A stretch of 64,000 nucleotides of DNA from Paramecium tetraurelia (GCF_000165425.1 NW_001799411.1:124001-188000), one strand, 5' to 3'. Counted from the stretch's first letter, positions 49,177 to 62,996 are shown. Made by a program: numbers and translations. The notes: generated by a model not told the origin, from the sequence alone.

Positions 49177-50403
49177 ATGAAATAAATATTGGATCTTCAG
49201 AAGCTTATAGCTTTTCGACATACTATGCATTAGAACCCTGAAGCATCGTTAAAGGAATTCTAAACTCAAAAGCGTGTGAGAGAATTCTTGATTGGCTTAA
49301 ACGTCTAAGAGGATGTTATTAAAGTATGCGGAACAACAGGATTAATTGTTGATTTGAGTGGAGCGGCAGAAAAGTCTGGAGATGATAGGTTAATCGCATT
49401 CCGCGCTGATATTGATGCCCTAATATTGAATGAAGCCAATGAGCATCTCCCATATAGAAGTACAAATGGATGTGCTCATATGTGTGGACATGATGGTCAT
49501 ACAACTTGCCTTTTGGCATTTGCATAAATCTTCTAGCATTATAAAGACACAATTCCTAAAAATAAAACAGTGAGACTATTGTTTTAACCTGCAGAAGAAG
49601 ATTATGGGGGATCTGTAGATATGATACGTGATGGTTGTTTAGATAATGTGTAAGAAGTCTATGGATTCCATCAATGGCCTACAGCCAAGATCGGGTAAGT
49701 ATGGTGCAAGGAAGGATCAATGATGTCTCAACCAATTCAGATGCAATTTGATTTTAAGGGAAAAGGCGGTCATGCATCTGAACCCCATAAATTTAATAAC
49801 CCTGTGCAATGTGCGGCTGAATATCTCTACACCATTCATAATTAATTAAGTCAGGAGAAGGGACAATTCACATTTGCATGGACATGCTTCAACGGTGGAA
49901 CAGCTTTCAATGTCATTCCAGATACAGCCTCAGTCAAAGGTATGATTCGTTCATTGGAAGCTGGCCTTGGTGATAGGTTGTTTAATGACGTATATATATT
50001 TCTTATAATAAATTAGTGTTTTAGTGTTGCCGAAAAGACATGCTAAAAATATGGATGCTCTGTTAAAGTTTAGAGATAAGCAGAAAATTACCCTCTGACT
50101 GCCAATCATCCATAAGAAGCATAACATATATTAAGACTTGGTGATAAATATTTTGGTGCTGGCAATGCAAACGCTGGTCCTTGTCCTGTTTATGCCTCTG
50201 AAGACTTTGGAAATTACACTCTAAGAGTACCTGGAGCTTTCTTCTTTTTGAGTTCAGGAAAAAAGTAAGATATTCCAATAATTTTAATTAGTGATACAAA
50301 TAATCCTATGTTGCATCAATCGAACTTTGATTTCAACGATGATCTCATTGAATTGGGAGCTGGATTTTGGTGGGAGATTGCCAAAGATCGTCTATTATTA
50401 TGA
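49177..50403 (+). CDS. M20-family amidohydrolase (aminoacylase / IAA-amino-acid hydrolase-like)
   Basis: Metal-dependent hydrolase of N-acyl amino acids, 399 residues with a 27-nt intron (49990-50016). The intron's length is a multiple of three and it contains no TGA, so it is invisible to stop-codon tests. Motifs in order: KLIAFRHTMHQNPEAS, FRADIDAL, CAHMCGHDGHTTCLLAF, LLFQPAEEDYGG, GFHQWPTAKIG, KGKGGHASEPHK, VIPDTASVKGMIRS, YASEDFGNYT and the C-terminal LHQSNFDFNDDLIELG. Metal ligands Cys/His (CGHDGH), the Glu pair of PAEE and the late His are all present, so it should be active. No signal peptide is seen; a cytosolic role in amino-acid or peptide turnover is likely. Confidence 0.94.
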
Positions 50404-51403
50404 ATAACATATATAACATATATAGTAAATTTAATAAGTATCATGATTTTGAATGCGTTATACCAATCGAAAGTAGAGTATACAAGATACCTCAATATTG
50501 TTGGCTAGAAAATGATAGAGTAAATTAAATTTTAGTAGAGATAGCAATCTAAATATTATAACTAAAAAAACCACAATATAGAGAATTAGTCATGTCAAAA
50601 TTTTGAGCTAATTAAATAATTTAGATCAATAAGAGATTAAATTTTAAGGTCAATGACAAAAATTTCACTTCAAGAATTTAATTATTTAAACTAATCAATA
50701 TATTAAACTAATATAAGAAAGGATCCAATGAAAGAGTAATGATTAAGGATGAACAGCTGTAGTTTATTTATAATTTTTTGGTTAAAGTTATTTATTAATC
50801 TTCATTTTCTCAACAAATTTTTATAGAACTTAATATTCTGTTTATAAAATAATTTCCTTTATTTAAACATCTTTTTGATTCTTGTAAAAATTGAAGTTTA
50901 TTGGTTGTTTTATAAGGAAAGAGTTAAAGCAATTTACATTTCTGTAAATTTATTCTAAAGCATTAAATGATAGTATGGTTAAATAATAACAAATAGTTAA
51001 TTTTTGGATATTGAATAAAATAACCTTAATTATAGTTTAAATATCAATGATTGCATCAAATATGAGAATTATAAGGCCAGAAGAACAGAATAATTATCAA
51101 TCTTATTTTGAATATCTAATAAATAGTAACTTTAATTAAATAGCACAAAGAATATATGCTTATAAAATTCTTAAAACTTATAAAAAATTTTAATGGGTAA
51201 ATATTAATGTAATTATTTTTATAAATTTACTTGATATAAAATTTGGAGTAAATTTTGAGTTGATAAATAGGTTTCTACGATTCAAACATTTAGATGCAAA
51301 TAGCAATTTTATAAATAGGAACCAAAATAGAGTTAAAATAAACCAGTAATATCGACATAAATATTGCAAATGAAGATGATTGATAGTTGAATATTTAATA
51401 AGA
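50404..51403 (+). pseudogene. Possible decayed coding region
   Basis: About 1 kb without a convincing intact gene. On the + strand one frame reads YHDFECVIPIESRVYKIPQY, a TGA, then YKKGSNERVMIKDEQLQFIY in the same frame, and further on MIASNMRIIRPEEQNNYQSY and NQIAQRIYAYKILKTYKKF. The residue mix is more protein-like than chance AT-rich DNA, but in-frame TGAs with no rescuing intron and no start point to a relic if it was ever a gene. Plain intergenic DNA remains possible. Confidence 0.28.
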
Positions 51404-52209
51404 TCACTTTTTTTATTTGATTTAAATAGTTGATGACCTCTTTTTTCGTTCATCATTTCTCTTAATTAAAATAGAAAAGTTATTATAATCTAAGGACGAG
51501 ATAGATCTTACTTTATTGATCTCTAAAGTCTCTGTTTGTAGTCGAGTCTTGGGTTTTATTATTTGCTTGAGTGTTGTTTAGGAAGGTATTCCATTTATCA
51601 TTAAGTATTGCTTCTGTAAGATGATATATATACTCTAGATTGAGTGTCAGTTACACTCTTTTCGGTTTCTATTCGTCTTCTTGATGCGACATCGATTTCT
51701 TTTTTGAGTTGGAATATTTATCTCTCTTGGAGCTTGAAATTGAATAGGTGATAGATACATCGATTTTCATTTGAAGTATTCTACATTATTCGTCTTTTTG
51801 AGTAAGACTCTCTTATATTGAATCACAATGAATCTTTAATCTTTGTTCCACCTGAAATAAATGATAAAATGAACATGGATGTGATATCGATTTTCTGATT
51901 CAATTTTTTGTAATGATTGTTCCAACAGTTCATATTATTCAGTTATCTCTTGATTCAATCTTAATGTACATATTGAGTTTACTCTATAAACTAATCAAGA
52001 ATGCGAGTGATGTATTTAAATGCTACTGAAATATCGTCGGGGAGTATAACGCGTATATCAGAGTAGCCAATTAGATTCAGTTTGTTTTGCAATTCTTCAA
52101 AATACTCTATGATTTATGATTTCAGATCACTATTTAATTAATTCATTAACTGAATAATGTTGCAGGAATCCAAATAAAACAGAGTGTGTGTTCCGACTTA
52201 GAGTGCCAT
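51404..52209 (-). CDS. Uncharacterised coiled-coil protein, head-to-head with RCC1 gene
   Basis: 237 residues with four introns: 51947-51969, 51852-51874, 51733-51758 and 51614-51633 (23, 23, 26, 20 nt). It starts MALQVGTHTLFYLDSCNII, continues with EYFEELQNKLNLIGYSDIRV and LPDDISVAFKYITRILDQFI, then a coiled coil (LQMKIDLQERQIFQLKKEID) and a basic tail (LKQIIKPKTRLQTETLEINK). The last exon runs to TGA at 51404. Splicing there is less certain, because other exon choices end at 51598. No family recognised. Its start codon overlaps that of the + strand gene at 52208 by two bases. Confidence 0.7.
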
Positions 52210-53560
52210 GCAAGAATAAATCTAATATGTAAGAAAATTGCATAAGAAAAGGTGACTTGTGGAGCTGAGAGTACATTTTGTATTACGATACAGAGGAAAG
52301 TGTTTATGTGGGGATCTGGGATTCAAATTCCATAGCAATTAGACCTGTAGGAGATTGAATAGATAGCTGCTTCAAAGGAGCATTGGTTTGCATGGTCTGA
52401 GACATAGGTTTTCGGATGGTAAGAAGTGTGGTAATTTAAATATTAGTGGTTCAAACAAATAAGGCAAATTGGGTATGAACAACTCAGTGAATACTCCGAC
52501 GTTGTTTGACATTTTCAGTGAGGCTTCGCAATATGGATGGCAACTTCAAAAGATAGCTGTTGGATTGGATCATAGTGTAGCATTAATAGAAGTGGAGGAG
52601 GAAAACAAGATTTTCGTTTGGGGTTCCAATACTTATTAGCAATTGGGTTTCGATGCCTCAGAATAATTTGTTGCTATTCCTCATCAATTAGATTCAGACA
52701 ATCTTCCTCGAATTGTTGACATCTATGCATAGCACAATTACACTATGGCCATAGATGAAGAAGGTCGTATCTTTTCATGGGGGAGCAACGAATTTGGACG
52801 TCTAGGACAGAATGCATTTGCCAAGTGTATGAAATTGCCATCTCCCATAACATCACTTGGCAATGCCAAAATAGCAAAACTGGCCTTGGGAACATTCCAT
52901 GTGTTGGCAATCGATACTCAAGGCAATCTCTATTCATGGGGTCGTGGATTGTAAGGGTAATTGGGACATGGGAATTCGAATGATTGCAACAAACCCACTC
53001 AAATTAGTTCTTTGCAAGCAATTAGAGAGGTGACCTGTGGAGAGGCTCACAGTATGGCATTATAAAATAATGGTTCTGTGTATGTCTTTGGATCTGGTTA
53101 ATTTGGATAATTGGGATTGGGAGATTACAAACAATAAGATACACCTTAGATGTTGTAGATTCATGGGGAGATGATTGCTTGTGGGAGACATCACTCAGGT
53201 GTGCTCACCAAAAATGGGGCTTTGTTTATGTTCGGGAACAATGAGCAGAGTCAGTTGGGATTGGAATGTGGAAAGAGTGGTGCCTATTCGACTCCTTTGC
53301 CCAAATAGAGTCCTATGAATGTATTACAGCACTTATGCAATTTAGATAGACCAATCAAATCTTTGAGCTGACTGACGAATTCATGAATAAGATTGAGGCT
53401 AGTAGGAGTGAGGATCTTGAACAAGTAAGCAGTATGTCTCTATTCCTTCTAGTTGTTGGTTGAATATCAATAGAACACGCAGCAGATTCCCAATACACAA
53501 ACGACTATTTTTATCAAGGATTTGATGGAAAGAGTGATTGCTCTTCTGAAGAAGAAATGA
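52208..53560 (+). CDS. RCC1-repeat protein
   Basis: 414 residues; introns 52229-52251, 52419-52446, 53321-53349 and 53425-53452 (23, 28, 29, 28 nt). About seven RCC1 blades are readable: VTCGAESTFCITIQRKVFMW, VFGCGSNKQGKLGMN, IFVWGSNTYQQLG, IFSWGSNEFGRLGQ, LYSWGRGLQGQLGHG, VYVFGSGQFGQLGLG, LFMFGNNEQSQLGLE. This is a beta-propeller used either as a guanine-nucleotide exchange factor or as a scaffold; I cannot tell which. A short helical tail (FELTDEFMNKIEASRSEDLE ... IKDLMERVIALLKKK) follows. The start at 52208 depends on the first 23-nt intron, which joins MQEQIQY to VTCGAES in frame. Confidence 0.88.
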
Positions 53561-53639
53561 TGAATATGATACGATATATATTCTGGACATTCAAGTATAT
53601 ACTCTTTTATCAAATGTTAAATAAATTAAATTTTAATTA

Positions 53640-56600
53640 ATGGAGTAAGTTGATTACGAGGAGCTTCTTAAACGATTTCGATATTCTTACGTTAAGCCAA
53701 ATGCTTAATTAAGACAATATTTACAATCTCTGCCTTCTGACTAGTATCCTGAATTGTTTCAAAAGATTGAAAACTTGAATTATGATGCTTTCAAAATCAA
53801 GAGGTTGTTGAGAATGCTCAAGAAGCCACATTAGATACCTCAGTACTTCGATTTGAAATTACGGAATAAGTTGAGAATCAATGAGAATGTGCCTCATGAA
53901 GTCGTTGACTTCAATAAGAAACACACATTAATTTTAACATCCCAACAACAGGGTTAATAATTATTCGACAAATTAAAGGAAGAATTTTTTGTTGATTCCA
54001 AAAACAGGAAGAGTGGTATGTCTATTTTCATTCTATTAAAGATTCACTTACTTTCAAGCATCAATTCTACAAGGCCTTACAGGATAATCTGACTAGTTAG
54101 TGTATTGAATAATGTCTTCGTTTACTTAAGCGATCCGAATAAAATATGGATACCTTATAGATCGTATTAGGTGAATTAGTTAACACAGAATATGATATTA
54201 CTCCCTTATTAGGAGCAATTCATAATGCATTGTCTGAATTTATTAAAAATGATTTATCAATCACATGTTTAAAATTAGCACATTCTTGTGTAAAAGGTGA
54301 TTTAACTAATGCAGTTTAATTTGTTGCTAAAATGATCTAGGGAACTCATGATGAGAATAGAAAATTCGCCTTTCTTGGCACTCTTCCTAATAAATGCGAA
54401 AAGTAAGTGGAAATCATCTATAATTTGGCCGCAATTCTAAATGATGACTAAAAAGTATTTGATTTGGTCACAAGAATGAGAGATCTTAAAGTCCCCCTAG
54501 GCAATTGGGCTCATCTAAAGAAACTATTAAGCATCAATAAGCATACGAATGCCTTCGTCTCATTATTGGTCGTGGATTGGCTATTGGAAAAGAAATAGGA
54601 ATCAAATAGTAAAGATTTAGAGTCAGTTATGGAATAGATTGTCAATGGATTAGCTACAAATGTAATTTAATTTATTCGATGTTTTTTTAGTTTAAGAATT
54701 TTGCCAAAGTAGTTACTCAACCAGTTATGTTCTTGGCTTAATTGAAATGTGTTGTCTTGTATGCACTCTTTTGTGAAGATGATGCTCCAGCCAAATTGAT
54801 GATTGCTATTAATGAAAATCTGAATAAGAATACTGATATCTTCAATCCAAAGAGTCACCTGTGTTAATTGAAGTATTTGATAGCACCATCATGTTAAGAG
54901 GAGAGTCAATTATTCTTGGATTGTTTATTTATGTATTAGGCAATCACCTATGATGAGAATGATCAATTCAATTACCTATTGCCATTAATCATCTTGATCG
55001 CATTCAGTGGCAAGGTTAAGAATAGTGTGAATGTTAAGTCATCTCTAGAATTATTAGCCCTATTCTAAGCAATCGACATCAATATACTTTACAACAAAAT
55101 ATTTAAGACCTTACATGAATTTCTGTATTAAGTCAACCCATACTAAGGAGAAGGCATCAATTTCAGAAAGGACAGATTGATACACTTCGTTAGATTGATT
55201 GTGGTTCAACTTGGAAACAATCAAATTGAATCCCCAAAATACATTTACACTACCTTTTCTCATACATTTATTTCTTAATTGGAATACAAGTTACCCAAAT
55301 ATGAAATCGATGTGAATCCCATCAGTTGGTTCACTAATCGCGGATTGATGAGCAATAATCCATACACTGTTCAATCTATAGTTAATTATTGCAGACTCCT
55401 AGTTGAATAAGGATATGTCGATCAAATTGTTTAACCCATTGAAGAATGGTTGAATCCATCCAACATTAACAAATTAAACAGTTTAGATCACCTAGATGAA
55501 TAATTGGAATAGTTGGAAATTGAATAATACGACCATACTATCTTATAACAAAGTGGATTGAAGTGGATGATTGATGAAAAACCTGTGGATGAGGCTGAAT
55601 TGCAATTACAGCAACAACTCAAAAAGTTTGAAAACAATAACGCAGTCCTTATGGATGAAGGAGAAGCGAAGTAGCAAATGTTATTGAAATAGAAGAATAA
55701 GATGTGTTTATAATATTCATTGTGCTTAAAATTATTTGAAGGACTTCTTCACACAAAGGCCAAAGAATAGTTTATCACAAAATACTTTGATAAGATATCA
55801 GCCTTTGCTAAAGAAATCTCAACTAGATATGATTGCTGCATGTACTTACTCAAGTATTTCGAAACCAATCCATTATTATAGTAATTTAAATGGCCTCTTA
55901 CTTACTTCTTTTTGGAACGCAGTATGAATTCTATCCCTAGTGATAAGATTCTAGAAAAAATAAATTAATTCCAAGATTGCCTTCTGAAAGACATCAAGAA
56001 CCCACCCATCCATCTAATTCATTTAATGAACTTATACATAATCAACCAAAATTCCTTCACTCCCATTACCAAGTTCAAAGCCTTTGCAATCATTCTGAAA
56101 TATAAGGATTAATTAGCCATTTCAGAATACTTTACGCCATTTGTACTCAACATCAATATCTGTGGACATGCCAAGAATGCAGGATAAGTATTGCAACTAA
56201 TCTTCAACAAAGAAAGTCAAGAACATTACCATTTATTCTTTAACAATATTTTGAATCTTGTCCCAGAAGCTCAAAATTTGATCTTGAGAACAATACCAAG
56301 TTTACCTGATAGTTTCGACATTCACATTAAGGTTAGAGTCTTAGCTGAGTTTGATGAAACAAAGGACAGTGCCCTACCTTTTGTAGATAAGGAATTTAAG
56401 GTCTTGAACTAGCTCTAGAAATGGGACATTGTGAGTTTTGTGAAGAAATTCCCAAGAGAACATAGTGAAGTCATGATCAATCTATTGAATGAAGTGAATG
56501 GATTCCCAGAGATGATAATCTAAGCAGCATCTAAGTTGGTTGCTGATTAATAATTATAAGAGGAATAATTGGAATTCTTCCCTTATTTTGTTAGCAAATA

Positions 56601-59600
56601 AATAAACACTTATCCTAAATAATTGATTGGAAAAACCATCGATTTGTTAATTCAATACTCCTCCACTCCAGAAAGATAATAATTGGCAGTACTATGTAGA
56701 GAAGCAGGAGTCTTATTAATTAAATGTTTAGGTAAAGAGAGCTCGAGTGATATATTGAATTAAATTGAAACTCATCTACAATCGAAAAATACTTGTGCAT
56801 CTATTCGTGCCATAACATTTTTGGGTGTTCTGTCCTAATTTTTATAAGGACACAACCAGCGTAAAACTCAAGAATAAATTGTCTAACTGTTTAGAAACAG
56901 CGACAAAGATTCATAATTGGAATTAGCTCGTTCTTTATAAGAATTATTAAGCTTCTTCCCTGATACTGAAAACCTGGTTATTGAATTATTGAAATCTAAT
57001 AAGTAAGAGAAGGATGAGAAAATAAAGAGAGGAAATGCATATATGATAGCAGGGTTAATCAAAGGTTTGGGTGTAGAGATGATGGAAAAGTTGGGAATTT
57101 TGGAATTATTAGAAGTGAAAGAGAAAAAGGAGAGTCTGGAGGATAAATTCTATGTTCTCATATAATTATAAGCCATGATTGAGTTATTTTAAAAGATCTT
57201 AGAACCATATGTGTTGAAAGTGATGGGCATTTTAATGAAATATTTCGGAGAAGGAAGAGTGGAAGTACGTAATTTAGCTATGACCAATGCAAGTAGACTA
57301 TTGTAATCCCTCTCAAGTTACGGTGTTAAGATTATGCTTTAACCATTACTTGAAGGTCTAGATTCTGATACTTAATGGAGAGCCAAAGTAGCCAATATTT
57401 GGGCATTAGGACATTTGGCACATTGTTCACCAAAATAATTATCAAGTTGTCTTCCCTAGATTGTCAATTCCATCTCTAAAGCAATTTCAGATACTCATCC
57501 TGATGTAAAAGCAGAAGCCAATAAATCATTGAATGAAATAGGATCTACTATAAAAAATCCTGAAATTTCAAGTATTGCAGACATCCTCATTATTTCATTG
57601 TCCAATCCATATGACGAGAATTTAAGAGGATTATAAGTTGTATTGGAGACTAAGTTCAGACATTACATTGATGCTCCAGCTATGTCATTATTGATTCCAA
57701 TTATCGATTATGGTCTCAGAGCATAGGACAGTAATTAAAGAAAATAAGCTTCTATATTAATTGGAGGATTGCCTCATCTAATATAGAAGAGTGATGATCT
57801 AGTGCCATATATGAATTTAATCGTTGGAGGATTGGAAGTAGTGATAGGGGATCCCTTATTGGAGGTCAGAACAGTAGCAGCCAAAGCAATAGGTTAATTA
57901 TCAAAGAAGATTGGAATTGAAAATACTAAAACATTCTTCAAGTTTATTTGGGATGTCTTAGAGAATAAGGAGGCAAGCACAAATAAGAGATCAGGTGCAG
58001 CTCATGCCTTTGCTGAGATTTCTTGTATTCATGGAGATATCTATTTGGAGGAATAATTACAATTCATTTTCAGTCAGATTCAGAGACCAGAAGTATTTGT
58101 TAAGGAAGGATATATTGGAATATTTATTTACATTCCTAGTATTTTGTAATAGAAGTTTGAAAACTATGTGAAGGATGTAATTGAGAATGTTTATGAATGT
58201 GTTAGTCATGAGGATGATATAGTAAGCAGTATCACCTTGAGAGTGTTGAAGATTTTAATTAAGAATTTCGGTATTTTGTAGAATGAATTACTGTATCCAT
58301 CATTGACAGAGACTATGTTGAATGAGGATGCCAGGAAACGTAATGCAGGAACTATTTTGAGTGGTGAGATGCTCAAAATAACATAGAAGTATGTGTTTGC
58401 TCAATTAAATAATCCAGAGAGTCATCAATATATTAATATCGATCTCTATTATTTGAATTTGATGACATTATATACAATGCAATAGGATGTAGCAGATGTC
58501 GTCAGACAAAATGCAGTCGCTATTTGGAAGGAATTCATAGATAACACTCCTAAGACTTTGAAGAAAGGATTGAAATAATACGTTATTTAATTGTGTAATA
58601 TTATGAGCAGAGATGGTGTTGTGTAGAATGGTATTAACAGTATTAGGAATTTCTGTGAGAAGTATGGTGAGACATAGATGAGTGAGGCATTCAATCATAT
58701 AGGTTATATCTTATAGAATTACTAAGACAATTTGTCATTGGTCAAGGGAGCCTATTCAGTTTTGAATCAGATTTACATTCACATCTCATTGGACATAGCT
58801 ACAAGATACAGAGATTAATTCATAGAATATTCAAGAATCTATATCTTCTGCCAAGACAACCTAATTAAATCTTAATTGTTTTAATCAATAGGTACAATGA
58901 TCAACAAAGTGAAGTAGACTACTTTTGTGGAGTTGATCATCGAACCATATTTGATTGATTTGTCTAATATGAATGAAACTGATCCTAAATATTCTGGCTA
59001 TTTAGAAGTGTTCTCTAGATTATGCTAATTGAATTAGACTCTAGTATTGCACTATTTGATAGTGTTGATTTTGGTACCACCACTCCATCAATTCAAAATT
59101 GATATTCTAACTAACAATGCATCCACCTTCTCTAGTGTCATCTACAAGAAGTATGAAAACAAAGTTCCAATCCAGATCTTGTTTAACGATCTCTATCATT
59201 GTGCTGATTTCAATGCTCACTATGAATGGAATGATAGAACTGAATCTCTCATCTACTGTATTCAATAATTGAGTATTCACATCAAATCTGATACTGAGAA
59301 CTACTTGGCAATCTTTATAGAAGATATCCTTCGATAATTATAAGCTAAAAGCAAACCAATCTTTGAATCTGAAGCACACCCTAATGACTTTAAACATTGT
59401 CTAATTCCCTTGGAAGTGTTGTAATACTTCTTACAAAATACATCTGAAGACCATCAACAATTCTCTCAAGCTATCATCGAGAAAGTAGCTCCTTTCTTGT
59501 ATCTATAAACAAACAGTCTTTCAAAGCAATAACTTGAAAAATTCTACACTTTAGCCAATAAGATCATTTATGCAATCAATAACACATTAGAAAAGCAACA

Positions 59601-60651
59601 TCATTTCGATAATATGCGTAACATCCACACTTGTTTCATGAATCGTATCAATATCCAAATAATACCTGGTCTCAGTATCTAAGATGGAGCAGGAATAGAA
59701 CCCTATGTTTCCATGCTCATTGACAGTTTTGTTTATGGCAAAGAGGAAACATTCAAATATGCCTATGACTTCATGAAGATCCTTATTAGATCAGCTGACA
59801 CACAATAACTCCAAATCTATATTCTTAAATTGGCCGGTTCTCTTATACGTATCCTGAATTACAAGGGCAATAATTCAATGAAGGTGCTTGCATTGTAATT
59901 GCTACACCAATCCCAAGAGAAAGGACTTGTGCTGAGATAATTCAAACCACAATTGGCTGTCACCTATGAAAAACTCATAATTGACATCAACCTAGTAGAC
60001 GGAGGATTGAAACAACTGTCAAAGAATTATAGTTAATTCCTTAAGTTGCATGATAAAAAGGTAATATGATTATTCTATCAATACTAGGATCTACTCTTGA
60101 ATCAACTCTTTAATAAGGGTGTCTAAAGTGCCACTTAAGAGGCTAGAGAATGCCATTTGAAAATAGTGAAGAAGGCAATCAAGGATCAATAAGAATAAGT
60201 GTTTTCATCAGCTGTCTTAGAAAAGTTCTTCACGCTCTCAAAATAATATTTTGAGAAGTGCATTCAAAGTTAGAAATTTGATGCTGCTTCTCCTTGTGAA
60301 TTGAACCGTCTAGGTATCTATATCGATTATATTCAATTAGCTCACATTCTTGCATTAACATACAACTACACCAATAAAAACAACAAAGAGTAATACGTTC
60401 AGAAGTACATTAAATTTGATCAATATGGATTACTTTTAAGATTGCAATTTGTCAGATATTAAAATAAAGATTTAATACCTGAAACAATATCATATGCTGT
60501 CGAATAAATCAATACTAGTGACAACATGACTTACGTGCTGCAATTACTGAGAACCTTAAGAAAATTCCCCAATCTTTCAGTCAGACAATAATTAAAGCCT
60601 AAATTCATGGAGATCCCACAGATTTTAAGTGCGTTATCAAGATTATAATGA
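53640..60651 (+). CDS. GCN1: GCN1 homologue (translation / eIF2-alpha kinase activator)
   Basis: 2,309 residues, three introns: 54016-54041, 54662-54690 and 60061-60087 (26, 29, 27 nt). HEAT-repeat protein that binds ribosomes and relays amino-acid starvation and ribosome collisions to the GCN2 kinase. The diagnostic eEF3-like part lies in the middle: EVRNLAMTNASRLLQ-type repeats, SSYGVKIMLQPLLEGLDSDT then QWRAKVANIWALGHLAHCSP, SKAISDTHPDVKAEANKSLN, IPIIDYGLRAQDSNQRKQAS, EVRTVAAKAIGQLSKKIG and KRSGAAHAFAEISCIHGD. Length is somewhat shorter than yeast or animal GCN1 (about 2,670). The N- and C-terminal thirds are HEAT-like but diverged. Start: first Met after an AT-rich 79-bp gap. Confidence 0.92.
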
Positions 60652-60681
60652 TATAAAATATATTAAATAACAGTCATAATA

Positions 60682-61236
60682 ATGATCTAGTCTTTCTAAC
60701 AACAATGCGAGCAGCTCCAATCTGAAAACTAAGAAAGTAATAACTCATACCATATTCTAGTCATAAAATAGTTAAACAAACTCAAGTAAAGTGCACTCGA
60801 AAAGAATCAAGAAATATTGAAATTGCAAAATCTAGTTAAAGGAGTTGATTAAGAATACTAGCCAATTCGTGATAAAATACAATCAATTAAGGACTAGCTT
60901 CTAGATTCAGAACTCAATAAAGAAGCAATAGTTGATTCATTCGATGATCTTGAGAATATGATCATAAGCTAGATTGCTGAGTAAATTAAGCAAGGCAAAA
61001 AGGGTAAAAGAATACAAAAAAAGGAATCTCCATCAAAGGGAAAAATTAATAATGAAAATGACCAAAACACAATCAATCTAAGAAAACGAACAATTAAGTC
61101 ATAACATTTTGATGAAAATCCTGAAACAAGTGAATCTAGTGAACCTATCAAAGTCTAGAAAAAGAAAGTCAAAACTAATTCAGAAGCCATCGATAAAGCT
61201 AATTGTCTAATTAACGAAATATTTAATTTTAATTGA
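60682..61236 (+). CDS. Small coiled-coil protein with basic/acidic tail
   Basis: Single exon, 184 residues, start MIQSFQQQCEQLQSENQESN only 30 bp after the GCN1 stop. The first ~95 residues are helical and coiled-coil-like (KQLNKLKQSALEKNQEILKL, IRDKIQSIKDQLLDSELNKE). The rest is Lys-rich with acidic patches (IQKKESPSKGKIN, DENPETSESSEPIKVQKKKV), suggesting a disordered, possibly nucleic-acid- or chromatin-binding tail. No family recognised. Confidence 0.68.
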
Positions 61237-61273
61237 TCATCATCTATTTAACAATAATTTTATTTATCTATCA

Positions 61274-62458
61274 ATGGGAAATAACAATGTCTGCTTAGCT
61301 GAAATACCTGTCTATCGAACTCATCACACCTCACCAAAGTCAAAAACCAAATGGAAAAGAGAAGATTTAAAATCTGGCTCCTGTATATAAACACTAGTCG
61401 ATAAAGAAAACAATCCAGATTTCTTTATTCATTACCAATGCGGTTAAGAACTACCTTAATACCGCAATAAATTAGCCTAAACTAAATGGTCGGAAGCTGT
61501 TAATAGTAGTATAAGCACAATTAATGATTCGTAACAAACGATTGATTCTTTGATTGACAAGCCTGAATTCAGGGAACTTGTACTATTGGGCCCACCTAAA
61601 TAATTAAGATGGCTCAGTTGGATCAATTTGTTAACCAAATCCTAACCTCCTATTAGTTATGAAAAATATTTAGAAAATCCACCAACAGACATATCGAATA
61701 TTATAAAAGATATAGATCGCACCTTTGTTGATAATGCTTTGTTTTCGCATTAAAGTTGTGGATAGGAACAATTAAAAAGAGTTCTCTGTGCCATATCTAA
61801 TGCTTTACCGACTATGGGCTATTGTTAAGGGATGAACTTCGTTTGTGCTGTTCTACTTATTGTATCTGGTTGTGATGAGCATCAAGTATTTTAAGCCTTT
61901 ATGTAAATGCTTATTAATGAATAACACCTTTTGTGTTTTGCTTTCTCCAATGACATGCCACTCCACTTTTTTTTAACTAGCTTGATACATTATCAAATTA
62001 GAAAGAAATTTCCAAAACTTAACTTAAGTGATATAAGTGATTCATTTTGGTTGAGTAAAATGATTCTATCTTTATTCACTTATGTATTCAAAATGGAAGA
62101 TTGTATAAGATGTTGGGACTATTTGATGGTCCGTGGCATGATCCGTGGTATTCCTGAATTGATTCTTGCATTCATAGATGCTACTTACACTTAATTATGT
62201 AAATTCCAGGAGGAAGATTTTGCTTATAATTTTAAAGGTCCTGAAACTACAACAATCAAATTTAATGTTGGTGAACTCATATATTTAGCCAAGTCTAATC
62301 ATACCTTAGACAGATCATTCATATCTAAATTCGCCAAGAAAATGAGAGATAAAAATAACCCTTCGTAATTATTAGACCTTTTATAATATTACAACAATCC
62401 TCAACTCTACAAGAAGCAAGTATCATTCTATATTAACACTATTTATTATTAATGTTGA
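61274..62458 (+). CDS. TBC-domain Rab GTPase-activating protein
   Basis: Single exon, 394 residues. The TBC domain occupies roughly residues 95-320: LVLLGPPKQLRWLSWINLL (shark-fin helix), the arginine finger in IIKDIDRTFVDNALF, the glutamine finger in MGYCQGMNFVCAVLL, and later FWLSKMILSLFTYVF and LDRSF. Both catalytic fingers are present, so it should accelerate GTP hydrolysis on a Rab protein in membrane traffic; which Rab cannot be told. The start MGNNNVCLAEIPV allows N-myristoylation (Met-Gly-Asn), which would fit membrane targeting but is inference. Confidence 0.92.
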
Positions 62459-62996
62459 TTTATATATATATATTAGTCTTAACAAATATTATTTGATTAT
62501 TAATTGTTCTTTATTAATCCATTTATAATTTAGATGTAATGTAAGAAATTTATTTGTATATATAAATATTAAAAATTGTAATTTGCAATAAGGGATAATT
62601 TAACTTGTCGTTAAAAAATAAAATTAATTATTATATTGTAATGATTATTATTAACTTTAATTACAAATTTTGACATTCAATCAAGATGCCTATAAATTTT
62701 GTAAGTAAAAGGAAATGGGCTTTCAAAGAGAAAAATATATTAAAAGATTAGAAATATTAAGAAAGGATTTAATTTAATTGATATTATTAACGAAATAATT
62801 TAGAAATATATTTGTTATTAAAGATATATAAAAGCAAGCACATAAACAAACAGCAATCTGATAAATATTATAATAATAAATACATATCTGAATAGTGATT
62901 CTGTTATTGCTCATTTCTTTGCCAATTTTCAATATTGAATAATTAAAGTCCATAAAGGTTTCAAGGTGAATTATAAAAATCAAACTATGAAAGAGC
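62459..62996. other. Intergenic AT-rich stretch
   Basis: About 540 bp of very AT-rich sequence, including a short (TA)n tract just after the TBC gene. No gene or RNA could be supported on either strand. Confidence 0.6.
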
